Numbered from the stretch's first letter, positions 45,764 to 55,218 are shown. The stretch: 64,000 nucleotides of DNA from Paracoccaceae bacterium (GCA_028284705.1 JANQRE010000044.1:1-64000), one strand, 5' to 3'. The notes: generated by a model from the letters alone, not told the origin. Numbers and translations are program-made.

Positions 45764-46270
45764 TTAAGCGGCGCGGCTGATCAGAACATCATCTATTTGC
45801 TTTTGCGCACCCACCTCATCTTCACCGCTCACCGCAGCGATTTCGCGGGTCAGGCGCTCGAGTGCTGCTTCATAAAGCTGACGCTCCGAATAGCTCTGCT
45901 CGCGTTGATCACCATGGCGGTGCAAGTCGCGCACCACCTCGGCAATTGCGATCAGATCGCCGGAATTGATCTTCTGTTCATATTCTTGTGCCCGGCGCGA
46001 CCACATGGCCCGCTTCACCCGCGCCTTGCCCTTCAGCGTGGTGAAGGCTTTCGTCACGACATCCGGCGAGGACAAGCTGCGCATGCCCACTTCGGTCGCC
46101 TTATGGGTCGGTACCCGCAGGGTCATCTTGTCTTTCTCGAACGCGATCACGAACAGCTCCAGCTCGAACCCGGCAACTTCCTGCTTTTCGATCGAGACAA
46201 TCTTGCCGACCCCATGTGCGGGATAGACGACAAAATCATTGGGGCTGAAATCGAGTTTCTTCTTGCTCAT
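45764..46270 (-). CDS. carD: CarD-family RNA polymerase-binding regulator
   Basis: 168 aa. N-terminal Tudor-like RNAP-interaction domain (FSPNDFVVYPAHGVGKIVSIEKQEVAGFELELFVIAF) and a helical C-terminal domain (LKGKARVKRAMWSRRAQEYEQKINSGDLIAIAEVVRDLHR) that touches DNA at the upstream edge of the -10. It stabilises open complexes, notably at rRNA promoters. The ATG at 46270 follows AAGGAAG; the longer frame to 46414 has no ribosome site. A long 5' region with a perfect palindrome precedes it. Confidence 0.93.
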   Translation of the reverse strand: MSKKKLDFSPNDFVVYPAHGVGKIVSIEKQEVAGFELELFVIAFEKDKMTLRVPTHKATEVGMRSLSSPDVVTKAFTTLKGKARVKRAMWSRRAQEYEQKINSGDLIAIAEVVRDLHRHGDQREQSYSERQLYEAALERLTREIAAVSGEDEVGAQKQIDDVLISRAA

Positions 46271-46326
46271 ATTCACTTCCTTCGCGGCGGCCATCCGGCC
46301 CGTTGTCACACAGCGAAAAGGACGGG

Positions 46327-46344
46327 CCTCAGGAATTCCTGAGG
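46327..46344. promoter_or_regulatory. Perfect 18-bp palindrome upstream of carD
   Basis: CCTCAGGAATTCCTGAGG without a spacer, 57-74 bp before carD. Possible operator. The rest of the 268-bp gap to fdxA holds an AT-rich stretch near 46420-46455 that may hold the carD promoter, but no boxes are convincing. Confidence 0.45.
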
Positions 46345-46539
46345 TCAATCCTCCTCCGAATTTTAAGGTCAAACCCTCGGTTGCGTGGCAGCAAGCTCGC
46401 GGGCGTCTTCCCAACTTGAGAAAGAATGTAACACAAAAATGACTATTTTCAAAGCACTCTGCCCCCGTTTCCGGCTTTGCGGCTTGTTTTTAAGGCGATT
46501 TACGCTGCGTCGCAGCGAGTGCAGGGCGAATCGGAGCGC

Positions 46540-46878
46540 TCAGCCACCCTCACCCGGCGCTTCGGAGAAATACTTCTCCAATTTGCCCTCTTCCCCGTCG
46601 CGCTCATCGGCCTCCGGCAGCGGGTCTTTCTTGGTGATGATCACCGGCCACATCTCGGAATATTTCCGGTTGAACTCGACCCATTTCTCCATGTCGGGCT
46701 CGGTGTCGGGGCGGATCGCATCCGCGGGGCATTCGGGTTCACAAACGCCACAGTCGATGCACTCATCGGGGTGGATGACCAGCATGTTCTCGCCCTCGTA
46801 GAAGCAGTCCACCGGGCAGACTTCCACGCAGTCGGTGTATTTGCAGGCAATGCAGGCATCGTTGACGATGTAGGTCAT
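46540..46878 (-). CDS. fdxA: 7Fe ferredoxin (FdxA)
   Basis: 112 aa small electron carrier with a [3Fe-4S] and a [4Fe-4S] cluster. Cysteines in [18 protein letters not shown] (N-terminal) and [16 protein letters not shown] (second cluster), plus the C-terminal extension of this family. The gene is single and common before the S4/helicase pair in this group. Electron partners are not identifiable from the sequence. Confidence 0.93.
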   Translation of the reverse strand: MTYIVNDACIACKYTDCVEVCPVDCFYEGENMLVIHPDECIDCGVCEPECPADAIRPDTEPDMEKWVEFNRKYSEMWPVIITKKDPLPEADERDGEEGKLEKYFSEAPGEGG

Positions 46879-46959
46879 GAAACATGTCCAAATTGTCGGG
46901 TCCAGATCGGTGTAATTTAGCCCGTCAGATCATTCAAGAACGATTCCGGGGACGTGTCG

Positions 46960-47340
46960 TCACGGGTCCTTGATCTCGCCTTTGACGCGGTCCAGATCAC
47001 GACGGTCCTTCTTGGTCGGACGCCCGCCCACACGGGTGGTTTCCGGATTGGCCGGTTTCGGGTCGGGCGGCGGTGTATGGTCGATATAAAGCGCTTGGGC
47101 CTCCGGGGCCGGTCCGCGCCGCGCCCCGATGCCGGTGATCTCGATCACCCGGATGACGCGGCCTTGCGGAAAGGTCAGCGTATCGCCGGGACCGACCGTA
47201 TGTGAGGCCTTCTGCGCCTTCTCCGAATTCACCCTTACATGGCCCCCCGTCACCTGCTTGGCCGCGAGCGTGCGGGTTTTGAAAAACCGCGCATGCCAGA
47301 GCCATTTGTCGAGGCGTATGGTCTCCCGCTCAGCGCTCAA
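46960..47340 (-). CDS. S4-domain RNA-binding protein (HslR-like)
   Basis: 126 aa. S4 fold at the N-terminus (IRLDKWLWHARFFKTRTLAAKQVTGGHVRVNSEKAQKASHTVGPGDTLTF) and a basic C-terminal tail (GGRPTKKDRRDLDRVKG). Like Hsp15, it probably binds stalled 50S subunits carrying nascent tRNA. Its ATG overlaps the helicase stop by 4 bp, so the two are co-translated. Confidence 0.9.
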   Translation of the reverse strand: MSAERETIRLDKWLWHARFFKTRTLAAKQVTGGHVRVNSEKAQKASHTVGPGDTLTFPQGRVIRVIEITGIGARRGPAPEAQALYIDHTPPPDPKPANPETTRVGGRPTKKDRRDLDRVKGEIKDP

Positions 47341-50060
47341 TCCTTCTTGAGCCCCATCAGCGCCTGCGCAAAGGGGTTGTCGGGATCAATGGCTTTCTCT
47401 TTCTTCGGCGGGCGGGCGGAGAATTTTTGCGCTTTGTCCTTGCGTGGACCTTTGGGTTTGGGCTTGCCGCGAGGTTTGGGTTTTCCACCGCCGCGATTGC
47501 CGCGCGCAAAGCCACCCCAGGTGAAGGTATAGAAGACCTCCATCTCCGGGCCCTCCGGTGTGGCCTCTTCCGGCGAGGCAGTCCCGTCAGGGAGTGATGA
47601 GCTGTCGGCCACAGCGTCCACCTTGGGCACCTCGTCGCCCCCTTGCGGGGCCGCCTCGGCAGGTACGGCTTTCACCTTCTCGCGCTCGCCCTTCTCGGCC
47701 TTATACCCGAGCCCTTGCATGAGATCGGCAAACTGCTCCAGCGTCATGCCAGTGATCGACAGCATATCCGCCTTGGCCTCGAACCCACCGCGGCTGTCTT
47801 CACTGCGCAACTGATCGGCGAGACGCTCCAGCATATCGATGCGGATCGCACGCTCACCCGCCAGCCGGTAGCCCGCATTGGCATAATACCCTTCCGGCGC
47901 ATCCTTCACGGCAGGCACTGTCACCAGGCCCGGGGGTGGCGCTTCAGGAAATTCCTGCAAGCCTTTGGAAAGCGACCACAATACCAGACGCAGGCGCGTC
48001 GGCGCCGGTTTCAGAAGAAGCGGCATGAAGATCGTGAACTGTCCGAACCGCACCCCGTGTTTGCGCAAGAGTCCTCGCGCATCCTGATCGAGCGCTTTGA
48101 CCTCCGAGGCCACCTGATCGCGGGGGATCACGCCGAGCGCTTCGACCATCTGGAAGGCGAACCCTTTCGCCAGGCCGGTCAGTGTCTCGTCCTTCGACAT
48201 CTCCAGCATCGGCTCGAAACCGGCAGCGATCTTGCGGTCGATGAAATGCTGCAAACGGCGTTTCACCTTCTCGGCGACATCTGCGCCTGCCTCCTCATCG
48301 ACAAACGCCTCGATGCCGGGCTTCAGCGGGTCATCGCCTTTCACCAGCTTGCCGACGGCCAACTCACCCCACATCAGCCCGCCCTGCTCGGTGAAGTCCA
48401 TCTCGGTGTCCGGCGCGTTGTAAAACTTGTCCGCGCGCAGATTGAAATGGGGCGCCAGTGCTGCCAGAGCGGCCTGACGCAGGGTCTTTGCCTCCTCAGG
48501 GCTCGCCGTCTGGTCTTGAATGAACCGAAACCCGTCGAGACGTCCGATGGTCTCGCCTTCAACGGTGACATCACCGTTGTCATTCACGTCAGCCACAAGG
48601 CTCTCCTTCTGTTTCAACCGCCGCAAAAGCACGCTCGTGCGCCGGTCGACAAATCTTTGCGTCAGTGCGCCATGCAGCGCATCCGACAAGCGGTCTTCTA
48701 CAGCGCGTGTCTCGCCGCGCCAATGGCTTTCGTCCTCAACCCAGCCCTTGCGCTGCGCGACATAGGTCCATGTGCGGATATACGCCAATCGTTTCGACAA
48801 TGTGTCAATGTCACCATCCGACCGGTCGATGCGTGTGATTTGACCGGCAAACCAGGAGGTTGGGATGCGTCCCTCATCATGGAGAAAGGCGAAAATCTTC
48901 TCCAAGAGGCTCACATGTTCGCCATGGCTGATGCCACGGAAATCCGGGATGCGGCAAACATCCCAGAGCAGTTTGACGTCCCGGGGACCTGCCAGCCGCG
49001 CATCGACCTCCGCGATCGCCGAGAGCGCTTTCAGCGCCATCAGATCATCGGCCTCCCGCGCGCGGTGCAGCCAGTCTTCCTCGGTACGCATCTCGAGCGA
49101 CCGGATGAGCCGCTCGACCGAGCCAAATTCCAGCCGATCATTACGCCATTGCAGGCCTTTCACCGGGGCAAAGCGAGAATTGACGATCTGCTCCACGACC
49201 CGTTCGTCCAGAAGCTCCGCCTCGCCTGTCACACCAAAAGTGCCAGGCTCCGTATAGCGCCCGGCGCGGCCTGCGATCTGGGCCAATTCATTGGGCATCA
49301 GAGGTCGCATACGTCGGCCATCGAACTTGTCCAGCGCCGAGAACGCGACATGGGTGACGTCCAGATTGAGCCCCATGCCAATCGCATCCGTGGCCACAAG
49401 GTAATCCACATCGCCGTTTTGATAGAGCTCCACCTGCGCGTTGCGGGTGCGTGGGCTGAGCGCCCCCATCACGACGGCGCAGCCACCCTTCTGACGGCGG
49501 ATCAGCTCGGCGATGGCATACACGTTTTCAACGGAAAATCCGACGATGGCCGAACGTGGCTTCAGCCGCGAGATTTTCTTTGACCCGGTGTAGCTGAGCT
49601 CCGAAAACCGCTCCCGCTTCATGAACTGCGCCTCGGGCACCAGACCGCCAATCGCCGGTTTCATCGTCTCCGCGCCCAGAAACAGCGTCTCATGCAGGCC
49701 CCGTGCGTGCAAAAGCCGCGACGTGAAGACATGGCCCCGCTCCGGGTCGGCACAAAGCTGGATTTCATCGATGGCGATGAAATCCGCCCCCATGCCCTCC
49801 GGCATCGCCTCGACCGTGCAGACCCAATATTGCACACGCTCCGGCACGATGCGCTCTTCGCCGGTGACCAGTGCCACGACCGACGGCCCGCGCAGTGCCA
49901 CGATCCGGTCATAGACCTCGCGCGCCAACAGTCGCAGGGGCAGGCCGATGATGCCGGTCCGATGGCCGAGCATGCGCTCAATCGCGTAATGAGTCTTGCC
50001 GGTATTGGTGGGGCCCAGAACCGCCGTCACCCGGCCAGTGCTCGCTAGAAGATCGTACAT
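47337..50060 (-). CDS. SUV3-like DExH RNA helicase
   Basis: 907 aa superfamily 2 helicase of the mitochondrial SUV3 type. Motif I LGPTNTGKTHYAIE (17-29), motif II IDEIQLC (DEIQ), ATDAIGMGLNLDVTHVAFSALDKFDG (motif V region), and motif VI QIAGRAGRYTEPGTFG. A SUV3-type C-terminal domain follows, and then a disordered tail (about 770-907) rich in lysine, proline and glycine (GNRGGGKPKPRGKPKPKG) that may bind RNA. It likely unwinds structured RNA in turnover or ribosome metabolism; overlap with the S4 gene points the same way. Confidence 0.92.
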   Translation of the reverse strand: MYDLLASTGRVTAVLGPTNTGKTHYAIERMLGHRTGIIGLPLRLLAREVYDRIVALRGPSVVALVTGEERIVPERVQYWVCTVEAMPEGMGADFIAIDEIQLCADPERGHVFTSRLLHARGLHETLFLGAETMKPAIGGLVPEAQFMKRERFSELSYTGSKKISRLKPRSAIVGFSVENVYAIAELIRRQKGGCAVVMGALSPRTRNAQVELYQNGDVDYLVATDAIGMGLNLDVTHVAFSALDKFDGRRMRPLMPNELAQIAGRAGRYTEPGTFGVTGEAELLDERVVEQIVNSRFAPVKGLQWRNDRLEFGSVERLIRSLEMRTEEDWLHRAREADDLMALKALSAIAEVDARLAGPRDVKLLWDVCRIPDFRGISHGEHVSLLEKIFAFLHDEGRIPTSWFAGQITRIDRSDGDIDTLSKRLAYIRTWTYVAQRKGWVEDESHWRGETRAVEDRLSDALHGALTQRFVDRRTSVLLRRLKQKESLVADVNDNGDVTVEGETIGRLDGFRFIQDQTASPEEAKTLRQAALAALAPHFNLRADKFYNAPDTEMDFTEQGGLMWGELAVGKLVKGDDPLKPGIEAFVDEEAGADVAEKVKRRLQHFIDRKIAAGFEPMLEMSKDETLTGLAKGFAFQMVEALGVIPRDQVASEVKALDQDARGLLRKHGVRFGQFTIFMPLLLKPAPTRLRLVLWSLSKGLQEFPEAPPPGLVTVPAVKDAPEGYYANAGYRLAGERAIRIDMLERLADQLRSEDSRGGFEAKADMLSITGMTLEQFADLMQGLGYKAEKGEREKVKAVPAEAAPQGGDEVPKVDAVADSSSLPDGTASPEEATPEGPEMEVFYTFTWGGFARGNRGGGKPKPRGKPKPKGPRKDKAQKFSARPPKKEKAIDPDNPFAQALMGLKKD

Positions 50061-50080
50061 GACGCGGCCGCTCGGCTCGT

Positions 50081-50629
50081 TTAGGTATCCTGGCCGTCGG
50101 TCTCTGCCCGCAGCCTTTCCACATGGGCTTTTAGGCCTGGCCGGTGCGGATGTATAGCGAAAGCCATCTCATAGGCGGCCAGCGCGTTTTTGGGATCGTC
50201 AAACTCTTCGAGAATGCGCCCCAGGCCCTGCAAAGCGCCGAAATGGCGCGGGTTCAGCGCCAGAACCCGTTGGATATCGGCAATCGACAGCTCGTAAAGA
50301 TCGGCCTGGAAATAGGCCGTCGCCCGCGCATTCCAGCCCTCGGCAAAGTCTGGCGCGTGATCCGTCAGCGCTGTCAGATGCTCAATCGCCGCCTCCAGAT
50401 CGCCGTCCTGCATCGCTTCACGACCGCGCTCCAGCAGCAAATCCATCGCCGCCGAGCCCGATTGCGACCATTCAGCCCAAATCTGCTGCTCGATCTGCTC
50501 CCATTCCGGCAGTTCTTCGGCCTGCAGGCGGGAAAACAGCTCATCCAGATCAGCCTCCTGGGCGTATCCGGGAGAGGCGATCAGAAATGCCGCAACGACA
50601 GTATTGAGAACTCTGCGTGAAAGACCCAT
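50081..50629 (-). CDS. Exported TPR-repeat protein
   Basis: 182 aa from the ATG at 50629, giving a signal peptide (MGLSRRVLNTVVAAFLIASPGYA). Three TPR-like repeats (about 77-175: GDLEAAIEHLTALTDHAPDFAEGWNARATAYFQADLYELSIADIQRVLALNPRHFGALQGLGRILEE) for protein-protein contacts in the periplasm. The frame is open to 50683, but that start lacks a signal. It lies 20 bp upstream of the helicase gene on the same strand. Confidence 0.82.
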   Translation of the reverse strand: MGLSRRVLNTVVAAFLIASPGYAQEADLDELFSRLQAEELPEWEQIEQQIWAEWSQSGSAAMDLLLERGREAMQDGDLEAAIEHLTALTDHAPDFAEGWNARATAYFQADLYELSIADIQRVLALNPRHFGALQGLGRILEEFDDPKNALAAYEMAFAIHPHRPGLKAHVERLRAETDGQDT

Positions 50630-50698
50630 AACGCAGCTAAGCTTAGCGGCTTCTCGCAGGAAATCGAGAGGGCGCGCACACAAATTATGGAGAGCACA

Positions 50699-50986
50699 AT
50701 GAGCGACGTCGTGACCAAAGCCGTGGAAGCCCTGTCTGGCAAACTCGATGGTGGATTTGATGGGTCGGTGAAATTCGTGATCGAAGATGAAGGCGCGATC
50801 ATGGTCGATGGCGATGGTGTCCGCGCTGGCGATGACGAGGCCGATTGCACGATGACCGCTGATGCCGAGACATTTGCCGCGATTCTCGAGGGTGATCTGA
50901 ACCCGACCGCGGCGTTTATGTCCGGCAAGCTATCTGTCGATGGCGATATGGGCACCGCTATGAAACTCGGCTCGGTCCTGTCGTAG
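50699..50986 (+). CDS. SCP2-like sterol/lipid-binding domain protein
   Basis: 95 aa, essentially one SCP2 domain: LDGGFDGSVKFVIEDEGAIMVDGDGVRAGDDEADCTMTADAETFAAILEGDLNPTAAFMSGKLSVDGDMGTAMKLGSVL with the family's GKLSVxGD signature. Small cytoplasmic lipid carrier. The ATG at 50699 has GGAGAG at the right distance; an in-frame ATG four codons earlier does not. Confidence 0.9.
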   Translation: MSDVVTKAVEALSGKLDGGFDGSVKFVIEDEGAIMVDGDGVRAGDDEADCTMTADAETFAAILEGDLNPTAAFMSGKLSVDGDMGTAMKLGSVLS

Positions 50987-50999
50987 GGCTACAGCCTTC

Positions 51000-51923
51000 A
51001 TGAGCCACGCCCCGTTCTTCGCCGACATCGCGCATGCGCCCGATGGCGCGGCGGTCCATTGGGTGACCGCCGAAGACGACGTGCGCATCCGCGTCGGCCT
51101 TTGGGGCGGTGGGGAGCGCGGCACTGTGCTGCTGTTCCCGGGGCGCACGGAATACATAGAGAAATACGGGGTGATTTGCGGCGAGTTGGTGAAGCTCGGC
51201 TTCTCTGTCGCCATCGTTGATTGGCGCGGTCAGGGACTGGCGGATCGTGCGCTTGAAGCGCGGCTGATCGGCCATGTGGAGCGGTTCACCGATTTCCAGC
51301 ATGACGTGCGCGCGATGATCTCGCTGGTTGAAGACGAAGGTCTGCCCGCACCGCTTTATCTGATGGCCCATTCCATGGGCGGGTGCATCGGCTTGCGCAC
51401 GCTGCATGAGCGTCCGGAGGTCAAATCGGCAATCTTCACCGGGCCCATGTGGGGCATCGAGGCGACCCCGTTCAAACGGATGATGGGCTGGACAGTCTCA
51501 ACCATGTCGCGCTCCGCCCGGTTCGACACGATGCTGACACCGGGCACCGCGCTTGAGACCTATGTCCTGACCGCTCCTTATGAAGACAATATGCTGACGA
51601 CGGATGAGGCGATGTTTGAGCTTATGCAGACGCAGCTCAAAACCCATCCGGAACTGGCGCTTGGCGGTCCGTCGCTGGCCTGGCTGAACGAGGCGCTACG
51701 GGAATGCCGCGCTTTGGCGCAGCGGGACAGTCCCGACCAGCCTGCGGAGATTTTTGTGGGCTCAGCCGAGCGGATCGTCGATGTGGCACGCATCCATGAT
51801 CGGGCAGAACGGTGGTCCAACGCAAAGCTGCATGTGGTCGAAACGGCGGAGCATGAGGTGCTTATGGAGGGACCTGAGATCCGTGCCCAGGTCATGGACG
51901 CGGCGGACAGGCTGTTCCGCTAG
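51000..51923 (+). CDS. Alpha/beta hydrolase, lysophospholipase (PldB)-like
   Basis: 307 aa serine hydrolase. Nucleophile in LMAHSMGGCIG (near residue 124), oxyanion segment VLLFPGRTEYIEKYG, and the catalytic histidine in VETAEHEVLMEG near the end. Resembles lysophospholipase/monoacylglycerol lipases; the substrate is not proved. It starts 13 bp after the SCP2-like gene, and the pair may act on lipids together. A strong terminator follows. Confidence 0.88.
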   Translation: MSHAPFFADIAHAPDGAAVHWVTAEDDVRIRVGLWGGGERGTVLLFPGRTEYIEKYGVICGELVKLGFSVAIVDWRGQGLADRALEARLIGHVERFTDFQHDVRAMISLVEDEGLPAPLYLMAHSMGGCIGLRTLHERPEVKSAIFTGPMWGIEATPFKRMMGWTVSTMSRSARFDTMLTPGTALETYVLTAPYEDNMLTTDEAMFELMQTQLKTHPELALGGPSLAWLNEALRECRALAQRDSPDQPAEIFVGSAERIVDVARIHDRAERWSNAKLHVVETAEHEVLMEGPEIRAQVMDAADRLFR

Positions 51924-51950
51924 AACTAAGAAAAATCGAATTTTCTTTGG

Positions 51951-51975
51951 AAAGGCGCTTCGAAGCGCCTTTTTT
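51951..51975 (+). terminator. Strong rho-independent terminator
   Basis: A perfect 22-bp palindrome (AAAGGCGCTT-CG-AAGCGCCTTT) followed by TTT, after the hydrolase gene. The stem is identical to the first terminator at 29853, suggesting a preferred terminator sequence in this genome. Confidence 0.85.
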
Positions 51976-52003
51976 CGTGCCGGGTGACGTATTCTCGCAG
52001 TCA

Positions 52004-52059
52004 TTCACCCTTTTGGTTAACTGAAAGCTGAACTCACGTTATTCACCCATATGGTTGAA
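52004..52059. promoter_or_regulatory. Paired ArsR-type operators, one covering the start codon
   Basis: Two copies of ATTCACCC-x4-GGTT 38 bp apart. The second is the full palindrome TTCACCCATATGGTTGAA (52042-52059) and contains the ArsR gene's ATG. No ribosome site precedes the ATG; a possible -35/-10 (TTAACT, TTATTC at 52039) would place the transcript start at the ATG, so a leaderless mRNA is possible. Self-repression is inferred. Confidence 0.55.
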
Positions 52060-52398
52060 CGAAAAGAGCCAAACACGCTCAGCGATATCCTGAAGGCCGC
52101 CAGCGACCCGACGCGCAGGTCAATCCTGACGCTGCTCGCGCAGAACGGGCCGATGCGGGTGACGGATATCCACCGGCAATTCGACATGAGCCTGAACTCG
52201 GTCTCCAAGCATATCAAAGTGCTTGAGGCCGCAGGTCTCGTGGTCCGCCGGACCGAATGGCGCGAGCATCTGATCGAGGTCCAGATGGACCCGCTTCACG
52301 CCATTGATGACTGGTTCGCTGGCCTTCGTTCGATCTGGGAGCTTCGGCTCGAAGCCCTCGACACTCTGCTCACCGAAGGAACCAAACCCGATGACTGA
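52051..52398 (+). CDS. ArsR-family transcriptional regulator
   Basis: 115 aa winged-helix repressor of the type paired with SRPBCC genes: LKAASDPTRRSILTLLAQNGPMRVTDIHRQFDMSLNSVSKHIKVLEAAGLVVRRTEWREHLIEV. The metal-site cysteines of ArsR/SmtB are absent, so it does not sense metal by that route. It overlaps the downstream SRPBCC gene by 8 bp, and its operators overlap its own start. Confidence 0.9.
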   Translation: MVERKEPNTLSDILKAASDPTRRSILTLLAQNGPMRVTDIHRQFDMSLNSVSKHIKVLEAAGLVVRRTEWREHLIEVQMDPLHAIDDWFAGLRSIWELRLEALDTLLTEGTKPDD

Positions 52399-52813
52399 CC
52401 TGACCCTGACCGTTGAACGCACCATAAACGCGGCCCAAGAGGATGTTTTCAATGCCTGGCTGAACCCTGATATGCTGCAAAAATTCATGATGCCCGCCCC
52501 GGGGATGTCCGTGCCCCGCGCCTCGAATGATCCCCGCGAAGGTGGGCGGTTCGACATCGTAATGAAGGCCGATGGCGAAATCCCCCATGCAGGCACCTAC
52601 AAGGTGATCGATCCGCATGAGCAGATCGTGTTCACCTGGGAAAGCCCCTACTCCACCGATGGCAGCACCGTGACGCTGGATTTTGCAGCCGTAGACGGCG
52701 GCACGCATCTCAAACTCACCCATGTGCGCTTCCCCAACGAGGAATCGCGCGACAATCACGAGGGCGGCTGGATACAAATCCTCGCCACCCTTGACGACGC
52801 CCTCGCGGCCTGA
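52391..52813 (+). CDS. SRPBCC/AHSA1-family protein
   Basis: 140 aa START-like ligand-binding fold (AHSA1 type): LTVERTINAAQEDVFNAWLNPDMLQKFMMPAPGM, GGRFDIVMKADGEIPHAGTYKVIDPHEQIVFTWESP and GGTHLKLTHVRFPNEESRDNHEGGWIQILATLDD. Such genes are usually controlled by the ArsR gene in front. The ligand is unknown. I chose the ATG at 52391, inside the ArsR end. Confidence 0.9.
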   Translation: MTDLTLTVERTINAAQEDVFNAWLNPDMLQKFMMPAPGMSVPRASNDPREGGRFDIVMKADGEIPHAGTYKVIDPHEQIVFTWESPYSTDGSTVTLDFAAVDGGTHLKLTHVRFPNEESRDNHEGGWIQILATLDDALAA

Positions 52814-52824
52814 GGGAGGCTCCC

Positions 52825-53202
52825 ATGGACATCGCTTTGATGAACTGGCCCGCCGTGGCGCTCGGCACAATCGCCGCTTTCGCACTCGGCATGCTCTGGT
52901 TCAGCCCGAAACTGTTCGGGCGAGCCTGGAGCACCGGCAGCCACAATATTCAACCGCCCGACAGTCCGCCGATGCTGGCCATGGGTATCCAATTCATCGC
53001 CACGCTGCTGTTGGCCCTGATCATCGGCATCACAGAGACCGCACAGGCGATCTTCGTGGCGATCGGAGCGGTTCTGACCGTGGCTCTGTTCGTTGCCGGG
53101 ATGGACCTGTTCAGCCAGAAGACCGGCAAGGCCACCTTGGTCGATGCGGGCTACATCATCGCCTGCGGGATCATCATGATCGCCGCCCACGCGGTGCTTT
53201 AA
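52825..53202 (+). CDS. DUF1761 family membrane protein
   Basis: 125 aa with four hydrophobic helices (first at 8-26, [18 protein letters not shown], then after the PPDSPP turn, then two more) and the DUF1761 [14 protein letters not shown] motif. Inner membrane, unknown function. It follows the SRPBCC gene by 11 bp and probably belongs to the same operon. Its stop overlaps the lolD stop on the other strand by 4 bp. Confidence 0.85.
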   Translation: MDIALMNWPAVALGTIAAFALGMLWFSPKLFGRAWSTGSHNIQPPDSPPMLAMGIQFIATLLLALIIGITETAQAIFVAIGAVLTVALFVAGMDLFSQKTGKATLVDAGYIIACGIIMIAAHAVL

Positions 53203-53876
53203 ACCAGCACCCCTTGCTCCAGTCTCACCGTGCGGTCCATCCGCGCGGCGAGGTCCATGTTGTGGGTCGCGATAAGCGCCGAAAGCCCGGTCTCACGCGC
53301 CAATTTCATCAAACTATCAAAAACTTGGTCAGAGGTCTCCGGGTCCAGATTGCCTGTCGGTTCATCCGCGAGCAGCAAATCCGGCGCATTCGCCAAAGCC
53401 CTGCAGAACGCGACCCGCTGCTGCTCACCACCCGACATTTCCGCGGGCCTGTGCCCGGCCCTCTGCCCGACACCGACAGTCTCCAAAAGTTGTGTCGCTC
53501 GCGCCTGTGCGTCGCTCGCACTCACCCCCGCCGCAAGCTGCGGCAGTACGATGTTTTCAGCCGCCGAGAATTCCGGCAACAAGTGGTGAAACTGATAGAC
53601 AAACCCCACCTGGCTCCGCCGAGCCGCCGTCCGCGCCCGATCCGAACGCGTCGTCATATCCTGTCCGCCCAGCACCACCTGACCGCCATCGGCGGTGTCC
53701 AGAAGCCCCGCGATGTGCAGCAGGGTCGATTTGCCCGCGCCAGACGGTGCCACCATGGCGACCACCTCGCCCTTTGGCAGTGTGATCTCGGCACCTTTCA
53801 AAACACTAATTTCATTAGGTTTTCCGGCGTTGTAGCGCTTCTCGATGCCTTTCAGTTCCAGCACGACGTCACTCAT
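53199..53876 (-). CDS. lolD: Lipoprotein-releasing ABC transporter ATP-binding protein
   Basis: 225 aa. Walker [13 protein letters not shown] (43-54), signature [15 protein letters not shown], Walker [15 protein letters not shown]-loop ATHN. The MacB/LolD family; adjacency to the LolC/E-type permease makes it LolD. It powers release of outer-membrane lipoproteins to LolA. It overlaps the permease gene by 8 bp. Confidence 0.92.
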   Translation of the reverse strand: MSDVVLELKGIEKRYNAGKPNEISVLKGAEITLPKGEVVAMVAPSGAGKSTLLHIAGLLDTADGGQVVLGGQDMTTRSDRARTAARRSQVGFVYQFHHLLPEFSAAENIVLPQLAAGVSASDAQARATQLLETVGVGQRAGHRPAEMSGGEQQRVAFCRALANAPDLLLADEPTGNLDPETSDQVFDSLMKLARETGLSALIATHNMDLAARMDRTVRLEQGVLV

Positions 53877-55218
53877 AGCGCAGCGCCTCGACCGGGTTCA
53901 TCCGCGCCGCCCGGCGCGCCGGGAACAGGGTGACGAAGAAGCTCAGGAACAGCGACAGCGAGATGGCCGACATCACATCTCCCATTTCCAACCGCGCCGG
54001 AAGGCGCGAGATCAGGCGCACCGAGGGGTCCCAGACGCCACCGCCCGCGACCCAGTTCACAAAGTCAAAAATCGGATCGATATAGATTGCGAAGAGGCAT
54101 CCCAGGATCAGCCCGGCGATCGTGCCAACAACGCCCACCGACGCGCCGCAAATGAAAAACACCCGCAGCACAGAGCCCTCCGAAAGGCCCATCGTGCGCA
54201 AAATGCCGATATCGCGGCCCTTGTTTTTCACCAGCATGATGAGGCCGGAGACGATGTTCATCGACGCAATCAGCACCAGCACTGAGAGGATTAGGAACAT
54301 TACATTGTCTTCCATCTGCAGCGCTCGCAGGAACGCGCCGGAGGAATCCTGCCAGCTCCACAAAAGCATGCCCGGGACCGCCGCTTGCAGCCGGGTCAGC
54401 GCGGCTGTGACATCCTCTGGGTCATCGAGAATGATCTCGATCTCATCGGCCATGCCTTCACGGTTGAAATAGCTCTGCGCCTCGGCAAACGGCATGTAAA
54501 TCCGAACGCGATCAATGTCATAGCGCCCGACCCTGAAGATGTAGACAACCTCATAGGCCGCGATCCTGGGGCTCGTGCCGCCAAATGGGTTCTTGGCCCC
54601 GTTTGGCGAGATCAGGTTTACCTTATCGCCCACCGCGACGCCCAATTCGCGAGCCACGCCAGCGCCAATCGCGATGCCGCCGCCGAAGATGTCTTCCGAC
54701 CCGAAGCGGTCCAGTGAGCCAAAGCCCTCCTCCGGTTCGACCACCCGGCGCACATCCTGCAGGTTTTCCGGTGAGATACCAAAGATCTGCACACCGGCAT
54801 TGCGCCCGCGTGCCGCCGCCAGAACTTGCCCCTTCACCAGCGGGGCGGCCCGACTGACACCTTCGACGCCCGCCACGGTCTCGGCCACGGCGTCATAATC
54901 CGCCATGGTGCGCGCAAAGGCGCCGCTTTCGGTCACTTGGCCCTGCGAATAGACCGTCACATGGGCATTCGCGCCGAGGATTGTATCGACAAACTCATAT
55001 CGAAACCCCGCCCGCACGGCGAGCGTTATGATCAGGGCCGCGACCGCCAGCGTGATCCCGATGAGCGAAATCCAGGTCATCGTCGAAACGCCCCCCTCGG
55101 AGCGTTTGGCGCGCAGATAACGCCACGCGATCATCCATTCGAAACGCGAAAACGGGGCGGTGTGACTGGCCTGTGGTTGAGACACGTGGATCACGGGCTC
55201 CTGCTCATTTTGCCCCAC
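53869..55218 (-). CDS. lolC: Lipoprotein-releasing ABC transporter permease (LolC/LolE)
   Basis: 449 codons from a GTG at 55218; in-frame GTGs at 55194 and 55185 may be the true start, since only those have an AGGAG nearby. N-terminal [42 protein letters not shown], a large periplasmic domain (about 65-290), and three C-terminal helices ending [19 protein letters not shown]. One permease gene is seen, as in many alphaproteobacteria where a single LolF-like protein replaces LolC and LolE. The symbol is a best guess. Confidence 0.9.
   Translation of the reverse strand: MGQNEQEPVIHVSQPQASHTAPFSRFEWMIAWRYLRAKRSEGGVSTMTWISLIGITLAVAALIITLAVRAGFRYEFVDTILGANAHVTVYSQGQVTESGAFARTMADYDAVAETVAGVEGVSRAAPLVKGQVLAAARGRNAGVQIFGISPENLQDVRRVVEPEEGFGSLDRFGSEDIFGGGIAIGAGVARELGVAVGDKVNLISPNGAKNPFGGTSPRIAAYEVVYIFRVGRYDIDRVRIYMPFAEAQSYFNREGMADEIEIILDDPEDVTAALTRLQAAVPGMLLWSWQDSSGAFLRALQMEDNVMFLILSVLVLIASMNIVSGLIMLVKNKGRDIGILRTMGLSEGSVLRVFFICGASVGVVGTIAGLILGCLFAIYIDPIFDFVNWVAGGGVWDPSVRLISRLPARLEMGDVMSAISLSLFLSFFVTLFPARRAARMNPVEALRYE

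Noticed and set aside
47643-49583. A 646-codon open frame on the plus strand
   Set aside because: It is antisense to the SUV3-like helicase and contains no family motifs.
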